64,000 bases of DNA from Taxawa tesnikishii (nom. ined.) (GCA_030247885.1 JAPDRO010000001.1:744001-808000); one strand, 5' to 3'; shown: positions 11,438 through 22,860, counted from the first letter of the stretch. Notes: generated by a model not told the origin, from the sequence alone. Translations and numbers: made by a program.

Positions 11438-12658
11438 ATGACGGATTTGATGACCCAACAAGACGCGAGCAGGATTTCAAACCCTTTTAGGGATCCAACG
11501 CATGCATGTGACTCCCGCATGTGCTGCTCGCTAACCCCTTACACAGGAATCCCACATCCCGAGGTCGAGCTGGTAAGCGCAGCCAACAAGCACATCCTCG
11601 ACGGTCAGACCAAGACAAATGGCAAGGCGTATAGGTTCTTCGAAATGGGACACGAATGTACTGATCTTGTAACGCAGGCTGTGAACTCCTTCGCTTCGGA
11701 AAACGAAGAGCACAAATCGATTCACCTCGCATGGGGAATTCAGCAATGGAACCAGTGGAAGCGGGAACACCTCCAAAAGACCACCTATGGTAAATTGTTT
11801 CGCAAGGTCTATCTGCCATACGATCCTCAGAAGCGTCATGCCCTATACGGCGCGATCCAGTCCGTCATTCCCATCTTTTCCGCCATCTTCTTCCTCGGCG
11901 GCCTCAGCAATGCCGAGCTCTTCTTCTTGCCCATGAAGAACTTTGGTGAGGCGGAACGCAAATCTTTTGACGGCGACCTTCAAATTACTGACTGGTACCT
12001 CAACTTTAGTGTAGACCAGCATGCTAAGTATTATCCTGTCCGGTCCGTCAGCAGTCCAGACGGAGGGGTTGACGGCATTTGTGCAAAGAAGGTGCTCGGC
12101 ACTGTACTTCACGAAATGTGCCACATCTTTATCGACCGCCACTCCTGCCGCGGCACCGCCTACGGCTGCGGGAACGAGCAATGTTGGAAGCGCTTCGACC
12201 GCATGCGTGGACTTGCCGGCCATGGTCCCGTATGGCTTTGGCTGGCGAACAATATCGAGCGGCAGTCAGGTGTCCTGCTTGACTTGAACTGTGATCTCGT
12301 GACGACCACAGAGATTTACAGGGAAGCTGGTAGAGGGGAGCTCTTGGATCCATGTACGCTTCCGATATCATTGATCAACGGAATACCGGAGTGGACAGAT
12401 GAGGAGCGCCAACGCGTCCGGGATTACATCCAGCGATATAGGAACAGAGGAGACACGCCTCAAAGTTGGATCCAAGGGAATCTGCACGACAGGTCTTGTC
12501 ATGCGAGGTTCAGTCCGCCGGAAAATAGACCTAGGAGGAGGAGGGAGTCCTTCGCGAGCGCGCCTCCTGTGCCATTCACAGAGCAGGGCCTCCAGAGAAG
12601 GATTTTGAGAAGTGACGTGAACAAGGAACTTGTGAATGGTGTGTATCGAACGAAGTAA
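11438..12658 (+). CDS. SprT-like zinc-metallopeptidase domain protein
   Basis: Intronless 406-aa protein. Its core resembles the SprT-like fold: a substrate-strand region (about 180-215), then the zincin motif HEMCH at residues 225-229 with a glutamate in the catalytic position. Next come DRHSCRGTAYGCGNEQCW, with clustered cysteines, and GLAGHGPVWLWLANNIE, whose histidine is a plausible third zinc ligand. The first 170 residues have no recognisable domain, and the last 90 are basic and Arg/Pro-rich. There is no signal peptide. SprT-like proteins include the Spartan DNA-protein-crosslink protease, but this one lacks visible PIP- or SHP-box motifs, so its substrate is unknown. No frame breaks; start by first ATG after an in-frame gap. 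Confidence 0.75.
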   Translation: MTDLMTQQDASRISNPFRDPTHACDSRMCCSLTPYTGIPHPEVELVSAANKHILDGQTKTNGKAYRFFEMGHECTDLVTQAVNSFASENEEHKSIHLAWGIQQWNQWKREHLQKTTYGKLFRKVYLPYDPQKRHALYGAIQSVIPIFSAIFFLGGLSNAELFFLPMKNFGEAERKSFDGDLQITDWYLNFSVDQHAKYYPVRSVSSPDGGVDGICAKKVLGTVLHEMCHIFIDRHSCRGTAYGCGNEQCWKRFDRMRGLAGHGPVWLWLANNIERQSGVLLDLNCDLVTTTEIYREAGRGELLDPCTLPISLINGIPEWTDEERQRVRDYIQRYRNRGDTPQSWIQGNLHDRSCHARFSPPENRPRRRRESFASAPPVPFTEQGLQRRILRSDVNKELVNGVYRTK

Positions 12659-13010
12659 ATACTGAGGAGTAACGCGATGATGAGTTAGGTAAGGCGCGGA
12701 GACGGTACATAGAGCATGGTGCTGGACACCGCTCAACGCATCGCTGCTTTGCGACGCCTTACGGGGAAAACGAAGGTATGTCGTGCTTAGGGAAGGTAAG
12801 TCTTTTCGTTTTCTGTATTCTTGAACCTTGGAAACCTGCCAAAGACATAGAGCGTCAGCGAAGACGATGAAAATGCAGTATGCATGCGATAACCATAGAC
12901 ATTCATTCCAATCCCGTCCCATCATCATGTAAGCAATTCCGGGTATCAATCTATCATTCATGTCAGAGAGTGCATTCGTAACCAGCCGATCCAAACCCAA
13001 GATTCGACCC
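12659..13010. other. Convergent intergenic spacer
   Basis: About 350 bp between convergent genes (SprT-like, +; acyltransferase, -). It should contain both 3' UTRs. Nothing else seen. Confidence 0.4.
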
Positions 13011-14454
13011 TCAATCATCACTCATCCTCCCCGTCGTGGCAGAATTCACCAGTTTGATCAGAATCTTCCCCACCAGCGTGGCTGCGATGACAGGGACGAA
13101 CATCTGCAGCCACTCCCATGGAAACGCCGGTCGAACCTCTGTCTCAATGTACGGACCAATCTTTCCAGGCTCCTCAATCTTGGCCGCCTCCTCATCAGCT
13201 GGGAACCTGCCCGTGTCTAAGAAAGTCTGAATTATCTCGTCCTTCTCGCGCCAGCGCTGCAAGGTCCAAGCCTGCATCTTGTCCACATCATCGGCCGGAA
13301 TGTCAGAGACTTTGAAGCGCCGCCAGTGCATGTTGACGCTCTTTGGTGGACGGCCTTCGAGGTAAACGCTTCGGATGGTGTAGATGCCGCCTGCGTATTC
13401 ACCTGGAGGAACAACTTCGTATCCGATCGTGCAGTCGTACACATACTCTACTGTGTTGCGGAGCTCTTGGAGACAGAACTGGAGACCTGTTGTGCGTGGG
13501 AGCACTGTGTGTTTCATGTCTGGTATGCCACTCTTTTCGCTGTAGGCTTGGCTTCTTTTGCGGGTGTTCGGGCTGAGGTTGGTTCCCTCGGGGAAGATGA
13601 GAAGCCACATGGGATCCAGCTGCGTCGCGTCACTGCTCCCTGTCATAGGCCCACTGTGTCTAGTGTTCAATTTCTGCAGCCGATAGCGCATCCGAGCTTG
13701 GTCTGTCGCCCACTTCCGACTCATGAAGATGAAGTTGAAGAGCATCATGCCCGGACCCAGAACCGGCACGTATTTCAGGCTCTCTTTCAGGATAATGTAG
13801 ATGTGGCCGTGCATGCCTGCCGTGTATGCTATCCACCACAGGTACAGCCACTCGGTGTAGATCTGGTGGTTGGCGATCATGACGAGGCGTTCCGGGAAGT
13901 CGCATTGGACGCGACCGTCCTGAAGCTGATGAAGTTGTTGGCGAATAGAAGAGTCCCCGGAGATGCGAACAACGGTGGGTGAGAACCACTTCGTACACTG
14001 GACAGCGAGGAGGCCAAAGTATTGTTTCGTGAGGGCCACCCATGCGTAGAAGTAGTCCTTGTTAACGAAGTACAAGGGGACTCCGAGCAGTTGGGCGCCG
14101 TGGATGCTGGACGCTTATCAGCATCGTATTCCGTCGATGAGGCGTTGTTGCTGTTACTCACAACATGGCGCTTATGAGAAAGTAGACGGCGAAGACGACT
14201 ATCCGGACCACCTGCATTGCTGCACCGTATTTGGCCGGGCCTGCTGGATGGTCCGTCCCGCCCATGTGTTTCTGTACCATTGGTTTCCCGTTCACTTCCT
14301 TTTCCTTTTCCCTTTCTAGTTCCCTTTCCCGTTCCTGTTCCTGTTCCTGTTCCTGTTCCTGTTCCTTTTCCTTTTCCTTTCTCTCTCCCTTCCCCAGCGT
14401 TCCAGCAGCAACAGACTTGCGCAGCCTGGCGCTCTCTGTGTTGAGCTGGTCCAT
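13011..14454 (-). CDS. 1-acyl-sn-glycerol-3-phosphate acyltransferase, LCLAT1/CST26 type
   Basis: Membrane acyltransferase of the PlsC superfamily, in the branch holding lysocardiolipin/lysophosphatidylinositol acyltransferases. Two exons: 14454-14162 and 14106-13011, about 462 aa. The 55-bp intron joins YFLISAM to FIHGAQLLGVPLYFVNKDYF. Exon 1 starts MDQLNTESARLRK, has a highly charged Gln/Glu/Lys/Arg tract (about residues 24-52) encoded by a near-repeat at 14283-14388, then the first membrane helix. Motif I reads NHQIYTEW, with Glu where the HX4D motif has Asp. Motif III FPEGTN is intact, as is the block KYVPVLGPGMMLF. A C-terminal hydrophobic segment (about 430-450) is a second anchor. The initiator is the first ATG of exon 1. 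No frame breaks. Confidence 0.87.
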
Positions 14455-14940
14455 TGTATCTCCGTACCCCGCTATGACTTGTTGGAGGCGAGGAGTGATG
14501 GTGATGGTACTGCGAAGAAGAGAGTTATGTCAGACAACGAAAGGAAGACTGATAAACAGAGCGAACAGCACTGGTCATTGCACTTCTCGGCAGGCAACGG
14601 AACATGTGTAGACGTCAGGATTGTATGCTGAGTTTCATGAGGCAGCAGCGATTCTTGCAATGAGTGCCCGAAGTAACTAATTGTCCCGGTCCTTCCTTCC
14701 TTCCCTCCTTCCCTCGTCCAGTGGTGGGGCGGGCGGCGGGCGCATCGGAAGCCCGAGCTCAAGCTCCCACGTTTTGGTTGTCGGCTAAAAAGCTTAGATG
14801 TTGCATCATCACAGATCACAGATCACAGATCACGGATCACGGATCACGGATCACGGATCACGGATCATAGTTCACAGATCACACAGCACACATCCTCGGT
14901 GCGCAGCATCTTGGTCTGTCTGGCAATCATATACTCTTGC
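14455..14940. other. Divergent promoter region of acyltransferase and POS5
   Basis: About 490 bp shared upstream of two divergent genes. It holds a CCTT-rich patch (14695-14715) and the 7-bp tandem array at 14810-14868 described separately. No gene seen. Confidence 0.45.
14810..14868. repeat. 7-bp tandem array (CACAGAT/CACGGAT)
   Basis: Roughly eight head-to-tail copies of a 7-mer. Three CACAGAT units are followed by CACGGAT units, ending in a degenerate copy. It lies about 75 bp before the proposed POS5 start, so it is probably in its promoter or 5' UTR. Confidence 0.8.
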
Positions 14941-16427
14941 ATGAGCGCGCCGTCTGCTTGGACTCGCCATGGAACGATGAGGCCATGGCTGCGTTTGAGC
15001 CCATCGCGCCTGACTGCACGATGCTTCTCTTCGTCTGCACGCACGAAAGAGATCCGGGATATATCAGAGTTGCCGGATCGCATCTATCCTGCCTATAAAG
15101 GTGAACCGACTTGCGAGTTTGACTTGTTTCAATGGCTGACGGGTGCATGGAACAGAGGGATCATCACACCATGACCTCCTATGCCTGCAATGGCCTTCGC
15201 CGCTGCGCAACGTCTTGATCGTCAAGAAGAGCAATTCGCCGACCGTACATGAGGCTGCCATCGAATACGCAAACCACGTAACGGAAACGTACCCCGGAGT
15301 CTCTGTGATCTTCGAGCCGCATGTTGCTCAGGAGATTCATGAGAGTTTTTCATTCCCTATATACACTCGGACAGGACGAGGCGCATCTGTCACGAAGCTC
15401 AAGGACAAAGTCGATCTCGCGTCTACCCTCGGAGGAGATGGCACCATTCTGCATGCGAGCTCGCTGTTCGCCACCGCTCACAGAGTTCCGCCTGTACTTT
15501 CTTTCAGCATGGGTACGCTCGGGTTTCTTGGTGAATGGAAGTTCGGCGAGTACAAGCGCGCATTCCGGGAAGTGTACATGTCTGGCGCAACAGCAGGCCA
15601 TGGAAGTTCTCTTCTAGAACTGGAAGCAAAAGAGAAGGCTGCATCAAGGAACACAACTTCGTACGACAAGACGTCGCAGATGGGACCACCGCCTTCCTCG
15701 ACGGCTGCGCCTGTTGCGGATACCCCTACACAATCCCTTGCTGGCTGGTCGTCCGTCCGTGGCAAGTCAATGGGTCCCTCGCGCAGCTCTCGCGTGCTCC
15801 TGCGCAACCGACTCAAGGTAGGCATCTTCGCACCCGACGGCACACCAATTCCGCATCAAGATCCATCCATCCCACACACAACCTCGAATATCGACACAGC
15901 AAACGACATCTACGCCATGAACGAGGTTTTGCTGCATCGAGGTCGTGCGCCCCATCTCTCCATCATCTCCATCTACGTAGGCGGCCGTTTCCTGACCGAA
16001 GCCGTTGCAGACGGCATGCTCATCAGCACGCCCACTGGCTCAACGGCCTACTCGCTCAGTTCCGGCGGCAGCATCGTGCATCCGCTCGTCTCGAGCCTGC
16101 TGCTGACGCCCATCTGCCCGAGGAGTCTGAGTTTCAGGCCGTTAGTGCTGCCGGCAAACACGCCCATTACGCTGCGGTTGAGTGAGAAGAATCGCAGCCC
16201 AGAGGTGGAGGTCAGCGTTGATGGAGTGAGGCGGAGCCAAGGGTTAGAGAGAGGAATGGAAGTCAGAGTTGTGGGTGAGGAGATTCGAAGCGGTGATAGG
16301 CAGTGGGGAGGAGGCGTGCCAAGCGTGGTTAGAGCAGGCAGCGGGGGGAACGGAGGGCCAAGACCATTGGGTTGGTGGACTGAACGGATTGCTCAAGTTC
16401 AACTACCCGTTCGGCGAGGATGAATAG
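14941..16427 (+). CDS. POS5: Mitochondrial NADH kinase (NAD kinase family)
   Basis: Phosphorylates NADH/NAD to NADP(H) in mitochondria. Exon 1 (14941-15100) encodes an Arg/Ser-rich presequence (RPWLRLSPSRLTARCFSSSA) then IRDISELPDRIYPAYK. A 55-bp intron with a CTGAC branch site leads to exon 2 (15156-16427). Motifs: LGGDGTILHASSLF (the catalytic GGDGT), FSMGTLGFLGEW, DIYAMNEVLLHRG (conserved NE) and TPTGSTAYSLSSGGSIVHP. The start is the first in-frame ATG (14941); 14977 is an alternative. An extra G in the run 16343-16348 throws off the last residues. Past it, the sequence resumes as HWVGGLNGLLKFNYPFGEDE and stops at 16425-16427, matching the family C-terminus. I infer a consensus error. Expected length about 476 aa. 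Confidence 0.9.
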
Positions 16428-18524
16428 AGGGGCGTTGGATTAGAATACAGGACGACCACTTGAGTCTCCAGATAGAGCTCCTATGCGGAGCAGAGAGACC
16501 CTTGATTCCCCGTGGTTCCAGAATCCCTGATGCCCTCTCCGCATGAAGTGTGAGACCACCTCGAGTCCTTGCAGTTGGTCAAAGTATGCTCTCCTAGCTC
16601 GAGGGTCATATCACTCGCATGACATTCACGGCGCAAAACATGCTCGCTTGGCAACAGTGTGGGGGGGGGGTGGAGAAAGTTCGTGAAGATCTGATTGGTA
16701 GCATCTGGAATAGTACCTGGCTAGTCACATGGAGAAAGCACTGATGACAGAAGAGAGACAGAGGCTGATTGGGTCATCGGCCAATCCCCGGCCGACAACG
16801 GGTCTCAGCGATTCTGCTGTTTTCGTCCATGTGGATGCAGGTGTGCTGTGCGGTAGAGATGGGAAAGACCACGAGTTCCTGAAATCTCGCGGAGCATCGA
16901 GTGCACGCTGATCCAGAAGCACTCGGATTGTTTTACGTGTGCTCTCCTCAAAGCATTTCCAAACGCCAGCTGCCGTCAAGGGTCCGGTTATTTGATTAGA
17001 CTAACCAAGAACCACGCGATCGGTCTCTTAGAGAGGAAGGCTTCAGCTCAGGCTCAGGAGACATGGGAGGCGAGCCCGATCGCTGTTGGATTTGCAGAAG
17101 TGTTTCCCTTCGCTCAACACATGTGGTGTTGGGAGGTGTTATTTAGTGACGGAGATGAGATGACAAGCCGACTTCTCGTCCGACAGGCCGAGCTTTCTGC
17201 ACATGTCGCGCGACACCCAGACGATGTTGGATGACGAAACAGTAAAGCGCTCCACAGTCGTGTGTATATGGGAGATGGGAATACGTTAGCCTGCAACGTC
17301 GGATATTGTTGACCGAGTTTTCCGGGACAAGTTAGGGCACTCCACAACCGGCACTCGCCTGGTGTCCGGCCGTGTCCCTGCAGAGCCTGCAGAGAGTGAC
17401 GAGCGTCCGGCTTCGTACGGTAAACCACACAGTTGCAGATGGCAGGAACGTGGTTTCGCGACGAGCTCTGATTGGCTGCATTGGACTTCGACTCGTCGCG
17501 AGCTCTTTTCTGAAAAATTTTTTCCCTCTCAGTCAAGCACTTCGACCGCAGCGCGATGGCAACACGCCGTCAACGGCCTCCAACGGATCGCCCGCCGTCA
17601 TGGCACAAGTCATGATAAGCTTGTTCGCACAAGTAATTCTTAGTGCTCATGCTGATTGCTGAAGCCAGAGAGCGTCTGGCCGAAAGGAATTGGCAGTGTG
17701 CGCTTGCTGGACAGGACGGATCAGGTCAGATCAGGCTTCGCGGCCGCTGAAAGTACAACGAAAGCATGGAACGGCCCCCGGATCTATCTGCTGTCTTGTC
17801 GAAAAACCTAGTCCCGCAGCAGCAAACTTACACTTGCCTTGTTGCTAGCCGGGGTTGAATTCGGCAATAATGTTTATGTCAATCCGCCGCTCGCCCACCG
17901 CTCCCCCAAAAACTCTAACCCACACTTCCTTTTACTGGCCAGTGCCGCGTTACCCACATCGTCTCTTGGTCTGGTTCGGGCTCGAAGTGGGCTCAGAAAT
18001 TCCTTCGACCATTAAACCGGCCACATCGTCCGCGTGTTCATATCTTCTTCTTTTTCAGAGCAGCACTACCGACATTGCTCATCCTGCGGCTCAGTCTTGC
18101 CACTAGCTGCCTTGCTTGGTGTCATCGCAGAGCTCATCCCTACCCCCTTCCATCCACTCACAGCCAAGCCCAGAGGCACGTTGGTCCTCAAACCCCCGGC
18201 TCTCGTGTCATCCCCGAGTTCAGGGCTGCACAACAGTTTAGCAGTAGCCCTCTACGAGGAAAACCACGCTTCCCTGCAGCCACTCAAACTGCGCGCACCG
18301 GAACCGTGGACTCGAGGCACGGCACGCTTCCGATCGAGTAGACGCCTCCTTCGTCTAAGCACGTTGGCAAGAGCTTGGGAGACGCCTTTCACATCATAGT
18401 GCGCCGGAGTCTGCACTAAACATATATATCGAAGCTTGTCAACGCCTTGAAGCTTGTACCCAGCAATTCATTCGGACCATCACCACCGATAAGCGCCAAG
18501 GCCTGCCGCCAACACCGCTCCGCC
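16428..18524. other. Long intergenic region upstream of the MFS transporter
   Basis: About 2.1 kb with no supported gene. It has a G10 run at 16661-16670, two copies of the octamer CACGTTGG (18177-18184 and 18360-18367) and a TATA-like ATATATAT near 18421. Open frames here are short and lack family features. It may hold an extended promoter or an unrecognised non-coding transcript. Confidence 0.4.
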
Positions 18525-18580
18525 ATGGCAGCTCCAGCATCCGTCCGTGACTACGGTCTCGCGGCCCCCATGGCCCCAAC

Positions 18581-20622
18581 ATGGACGTCGGCCACCACCA
18601 TGCTACTCAAGACATCACCGAGATGAGCCCGAACGAGGCTGGTGTTTTCCAATCGCTGCTCCGACCGGACGACAGCTACGACGAGAATGGCACATACTGG
18701 GGTGACATGACCGTCTTCCAGAGGGCCAAGTTCGTCAGCAAGGTCGATGCCGCGGAAACAAAGAAGGAACTGAACAGCATCTGGCAAATGACCAAGAACG
18801 ACCCTCTCAGCCCCGTCGCATTCTACTTCCGCAACATGGTCATCCCCGGAGCTGGTCTCTTGCTTGAAGGGTGAGTATTTGTGCCGTCTCGAACACGTTG
18901 TGCGGTTCTGACTCAACTGCTAGTTACGTGCTCTTTTCCATCGGTAATGTGAAGCCACTTCTGCAGGCCGCTTTCAAGTCCTGCTGGAGCACGAACCAGA
19001 TTTGCAACAAGACCTGGGTTCAAGCCATTGACTACCTAGAAATTTGCGGTATCATTGTCGGCCAGATTCTCGTCGGCATCCTTGGTGATTGGCTTGGTCG
19101 TCGCTGGGGTCTCATTCAGGATGCCATGATCATGTTCATCGGTCTTATCATGCTTACTGCCGCCTGGGGCGTCACCCAGAACGGTTGGGTCATCTGCTAC
19201 GTCTGGTCGCTCTTCTTCTACGGTATCGGCGTCGGTGGAGAGTACCCAATGACTGCTACCTCCGGTATGGAGAACGCTGTCGGCTCCGGCAAGGTCTCTA
19301 CCAAGGAGGACCGTCTTCACCGTGGTCGTAAGGTCACTTCCGCCTTCCTGATGCAGGGTTGGGGTCAGTTCTTCAACCAGGTCATCCTGATTCTGCTGCT
19401 CCTGATCTTCCACCACGGATCCGGAAACCCACCATACTCTGAGGTTGCTGCTCAGTGGACCTACCGTGTCTCCTTCGCCATCCCAGCCGTCGGTACTCTT
19501 TGGCTCGTCTACTTCCGTACCTACAAGATGCGCGCCGCATCCAAACAACTCCAGGCTGCCAAGAAGAGGCAGCACGTCACCGGTTACGACACTGCTTCCC
19601 TCAAGCTCACCTTCACCTACTTCGGCCCTCGCATGATTGCGACTGCTGGTGCTTGGTACGCCAACGACGTTTTCTTCTACGGAAACAAGCTCTTCCAGAA
19701 CGAGTTCATTGCTGCCCTGACCCCAGGCAACAAGTCCGTCATGGTCGGCTGGTTGTGGAACCTGGTCAACGTCGGTGTCTCCCTTGTCGGTTACTACCTC
19801 GCGTCTTTCTTCATCGACAACAAGCTTTACGGACGCAAGTGGATGATGATCGTCGGTTTTCTCTGCGACTTCATCCTGTTCACCGTTCCGGCTTTCAACT
19901 TCGAGTACTATTCCTCCGGTGCAGGTGTCCACGCTTTCCAGGCCATGTACTTCTTGTCGTCCTTCTTCAATCAGTTCGGCCCCAACTCTGTAACCTTCAT
20001 CGCCGCCGCCGAGGTCTACCCAACTCCAATTCGCGCTACCGCTCACGGTCTTTCTGCCGCCGCTGGCAAGCTCGGCGCCCTTACTGCCGCCGTCCTGTAC
20101 AACTACATCGACACTCAAACCAAGTTTTACGTCGTTCCATGGTTTGGTCTTGCCGGTGCCATCGTCACCTGGCTTTTCCTGCCAGACACCACCGGTCTCG
20201 ATCTTAAGGAGCAAGAGCGCCGCTGGGCCTGCATCCGCGCCGGTCGTGAGGAGGACTACCACGGTGTCGCCGTCCACCCCAAGCACCTTTCTGTGTGGGA
20301 GCGCTGGAGGGGTGTTGGCAAGCACTACGACGCAGAGCTCGACTACCAGCAGCGCGTAGAGGAGATGCGCCACGACTGGGAGGAGGCTATGGCTCGCAAG
20401 GCTGCCGAGAACGAGAAGGGTACTTACGACATGGCGGACGACGACGACTACCCAAGCGAAGTCTCCACCTATTTCTCCAAGTCCAAGGGCGGAAAGAGCC
20501 CATTTTTGGCTGGCATGCACAAGAACGCTGACTCCGTTGCCCCAAGCCCGATGATCCCGGCCATGGAGAAGCACGCTGAAGACAGCAGTCCCGAGAGCTC
20601 CATGAGGGAGAAGTCGACTTGA
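18581..20622 (+). CDS. MFS transporter, phosphate:H+ symporter-like
   Basis: Twelve-helix major facilitator superfamily protein in the sugar/phosphate porter branch. The substrate is probably inorganic phosphate or an organophosphate, but is not proven by sequence. Exons 18581-18870 and 18924-20622, 662 aa; the 53-bp intron joins GAGLLLEG to YVLFSIG. Loop 2-3 has the MFS signature GDWLGRRWG. GVGGEYPMTATSG matches the GGDYPL-type motif of phosphate permeases, and AAAEVYPTPIRATAHG the PESPRW/PETKG-like second-half motifs. A long acidic C-terminal tail is cytosolic. A stronger initiation context (CGCCATGG) lies at 18525 in a different frame. One missing C in 18565-18577 would fuse it to this gene, adding about 19 residues (MAAPASVRDYG...). 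The start is therefore uncertain. Confidence 0.82.
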
Positions 20623-21248
20623 GAGGCTGGATCTGATGTCGGCTTCATTGTTTGTGTTTCGCGTCGAATTTGTCTGTTCTATATGGCTGGAGCGTTTTGG
20701 CAGGCGATGTATAATGATATCTGTTTGGTTCTTATGATGGGCTAACTCCACCGTTCGCTTGGCGGTGTTGAGGTGCGATGAACGGATGGTCTGTTCTTGA
20801 TAGACTGTATAACAAGGGACAACAGTACCTCGAATCTTCTTTGCCTATTCTGAATGTGTCTACCCTTTGCTTTTTCGTCTAAATCCATGAATTCTTTGTG
20901 TTAATGATATGTTGGTATCGGTTCAGTGATATGCTTGAAGGATGAAATGTGCTTTCTTTTGCCATTGTCGTGCCGAAAGATACGCATCCTTATCAGTTAC
21001 GCTACTCACGCCAATCAATCATCTCCACGGACGCAGGTCTTATGCACCTCAATCCGTCCAATGACCTCACTCACTGAATAATACACAGCGCAGCCGGGGA
21101 GCTCTGCATGAATGAGCCAGCATGCTGTTGGGAAAGACAGAATGCTATACAACACTTCCAAAGCTTTGCGCCGAGAAGCAGTTGAGAGCAAGGAAGCGAT
21201 TGAGGGTGGAAAGAGCCGAGAGAGACTGAAAGAGGATTGGAAGATACA
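20623..21248. other. Intergenic region
   Basis: About 0.63 kb holding the transporter 3' UTR (AT-rich, 20680-20960) and the promoter of the SDR gene. No other feature seen. Confidence 0.4.
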
Positions 21249-22444
21249 ATGACGACGACAATGAGAGCAGACGTTCCCACGGATGGGGTTACGAGCAACG
21301 AGAGCGAGAGCCAGCATTTCTCGCCTTACAGAGCCGATGGAAAGTTGGTGAGTGCTGAACAAGGGAAGAGGAAGGAATGAGGAGAGCAGCGGAGAGGCTG
21401 ATTGAGGACAGTATGGATTCGTCTGCGTAGTCATCGGCGCTACACAGCCCATGGGCAAGGCCGTCGTGCATGAGCTTGCGGGTACGTTTGCCAACCCCTC
21501 GAAGTCTATGCGACTCGTTAGCTACGACCATGTTGAAGGGCACTGGAAGTAACAGCTGGACTAATGCGAGATGCGGTCCAGCACACGGCGCAGCTTGTGT
21601 TTACGCCTGCTCTACGGCACCGGGAGACAACTACGACGCACTGGCGGCTGAGGTGAATAAGGAGTACGCCAACACCAAGATCATCGGCTATCCGTTCGGC
21701 TTGAAAGAAGAGGACACGCTCACACTGATCGATGACGTGCTGAACTCCTGGGGCCGGTATGTCTCTCTGCCCCCCTGCCCCCCTCTCAATCGCTCACTCA
21801 CTCGCCCTCCCTCGCTGCTCAGTTGACTGACTTCAACGCGCAGCCTCGACGTCTACGTAACCTCGGCCGGCCTTCTCGGCCCGCCCTCTCTGACGTCTAC
21901 AACTCCCTCCGACCTCTACAAGACCTTCGAGGCAAACAGCATGGTGCCCTTCTTCGCTCTCAAATACGCGCCTCCAGCAATGTCCAAAACCACACCAAAG
22001 GGCAACTACCCGAATGCTGCGCCAAAGGACCAAGGTTACGGCAGCATCATCGTCGTCTCCTCCGTCGCCTCCACATACGGCGGCTGCTGGGGTCCTGCTT
22101 TTACCATGTCTTCGCACGCCGCGCTCGGCGTCGTGCGCGCCGGTGTCGCGGTCTTGAAGGGCTCCGGGGTGAGGATCAACTGTATCAGTCCCGGACAGGT
22201 GGACATTGGAGTCAGTTTGAAGGAGTTTGACATGAGGGGAATGAGTGATGCGCTGCCGCCTGCGGATCTGCAGAGTGAAGAGAGGAGGAAGGAGTGTGTG
22301 GGTTTGGAGAGGGCCGGAACGGCGATGGAGGTCGCACGCGTGGCAGGATTCTTGGCAAGTGGGTTTAGCAGTTATGTGACGGGTGCGAACATGGTGGTTG
22401 ATGGAGGTGCGAGCGTGATGAACCCGCTTACTGTGCCGTTGTAG
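21249..22444 (+). CDS. SDR-fold protein lacking the canonical Tyr-x3-Lys
   Basis: Short-chain dehydrogenase/reductase family, 314 aa. Exons: 21249-21347, 21412-21481, 21582-21756 and 21844-22444; introns 64, 100 and 87 bp. The phases join DGKL+YGFVCVV, HELA+AHGAACVYACS and SWGR+LDVYVTSAGLLG. The Rossmann start is GATQPMGKA, a variant of TGxxxGIG. TSAG replaces NNAG, and IVVSSVAS supplies the catalytic Ser. The region that should carry YxxxK reads PAFTMSSHAALG, so Tyr is Phe and the Lys position is Ser/His. The end is typical: RINCISPGQV and YVTGANMVVDGG. It may be a non-catalytic or repurposed SDR. Four exons splice cleanly without frame breaks, so this is not decay. Confidence 0.8.
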
Positions 22445-22860
22445 GTGAATGCGGGCGGATATGTCAAAACCAAGTCGACTACTCGGTATGGCGGACGCGG
22501 GACTCTAGTATTGCGTTCGGTTACCATATACGCCATTAACAGCTTTACTTGTTCCTTGATATGCAAAAGACCATATGCAAAAGACCAACGCGACAACGCA
22601 GCCCTGGAGGCGCACCGTGATTTGCCCGGAGTTGCTGCACAGAACAATGCTGGAGTGCAGTCGCACCGGTCAGATCGCATCGGGGTACTCGGTAAGACTA
22701 CGAAAAGGAAGCCCAAGCATCGATTCGCAGCCCAAAGCGTGCTACAAACTGCTCCGTATCGTACCCAAATATTCCCGCAAACCGTCCCGCAGCCCACTCT
22801 GCATTAAACCGCACAACCGCCACCTTTGCAGCTCTCTTCCTCTTCCCTTTCCCCCTCACC
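22445..22860. other. Intergenic region
   Basis: About 0.4 kb between two plus-strand genes. No coding or repeat signal. It presumably holds the SDR terminator and the cytidine deaminase promoter. Confidence 0.4.

Noticed and set aside
19036-20751. Minus-strand open frame (571 codons) across the MFS transporter
   Set aside because: Antisense shadow; composition follows the sense codon bias and no domain is visible.
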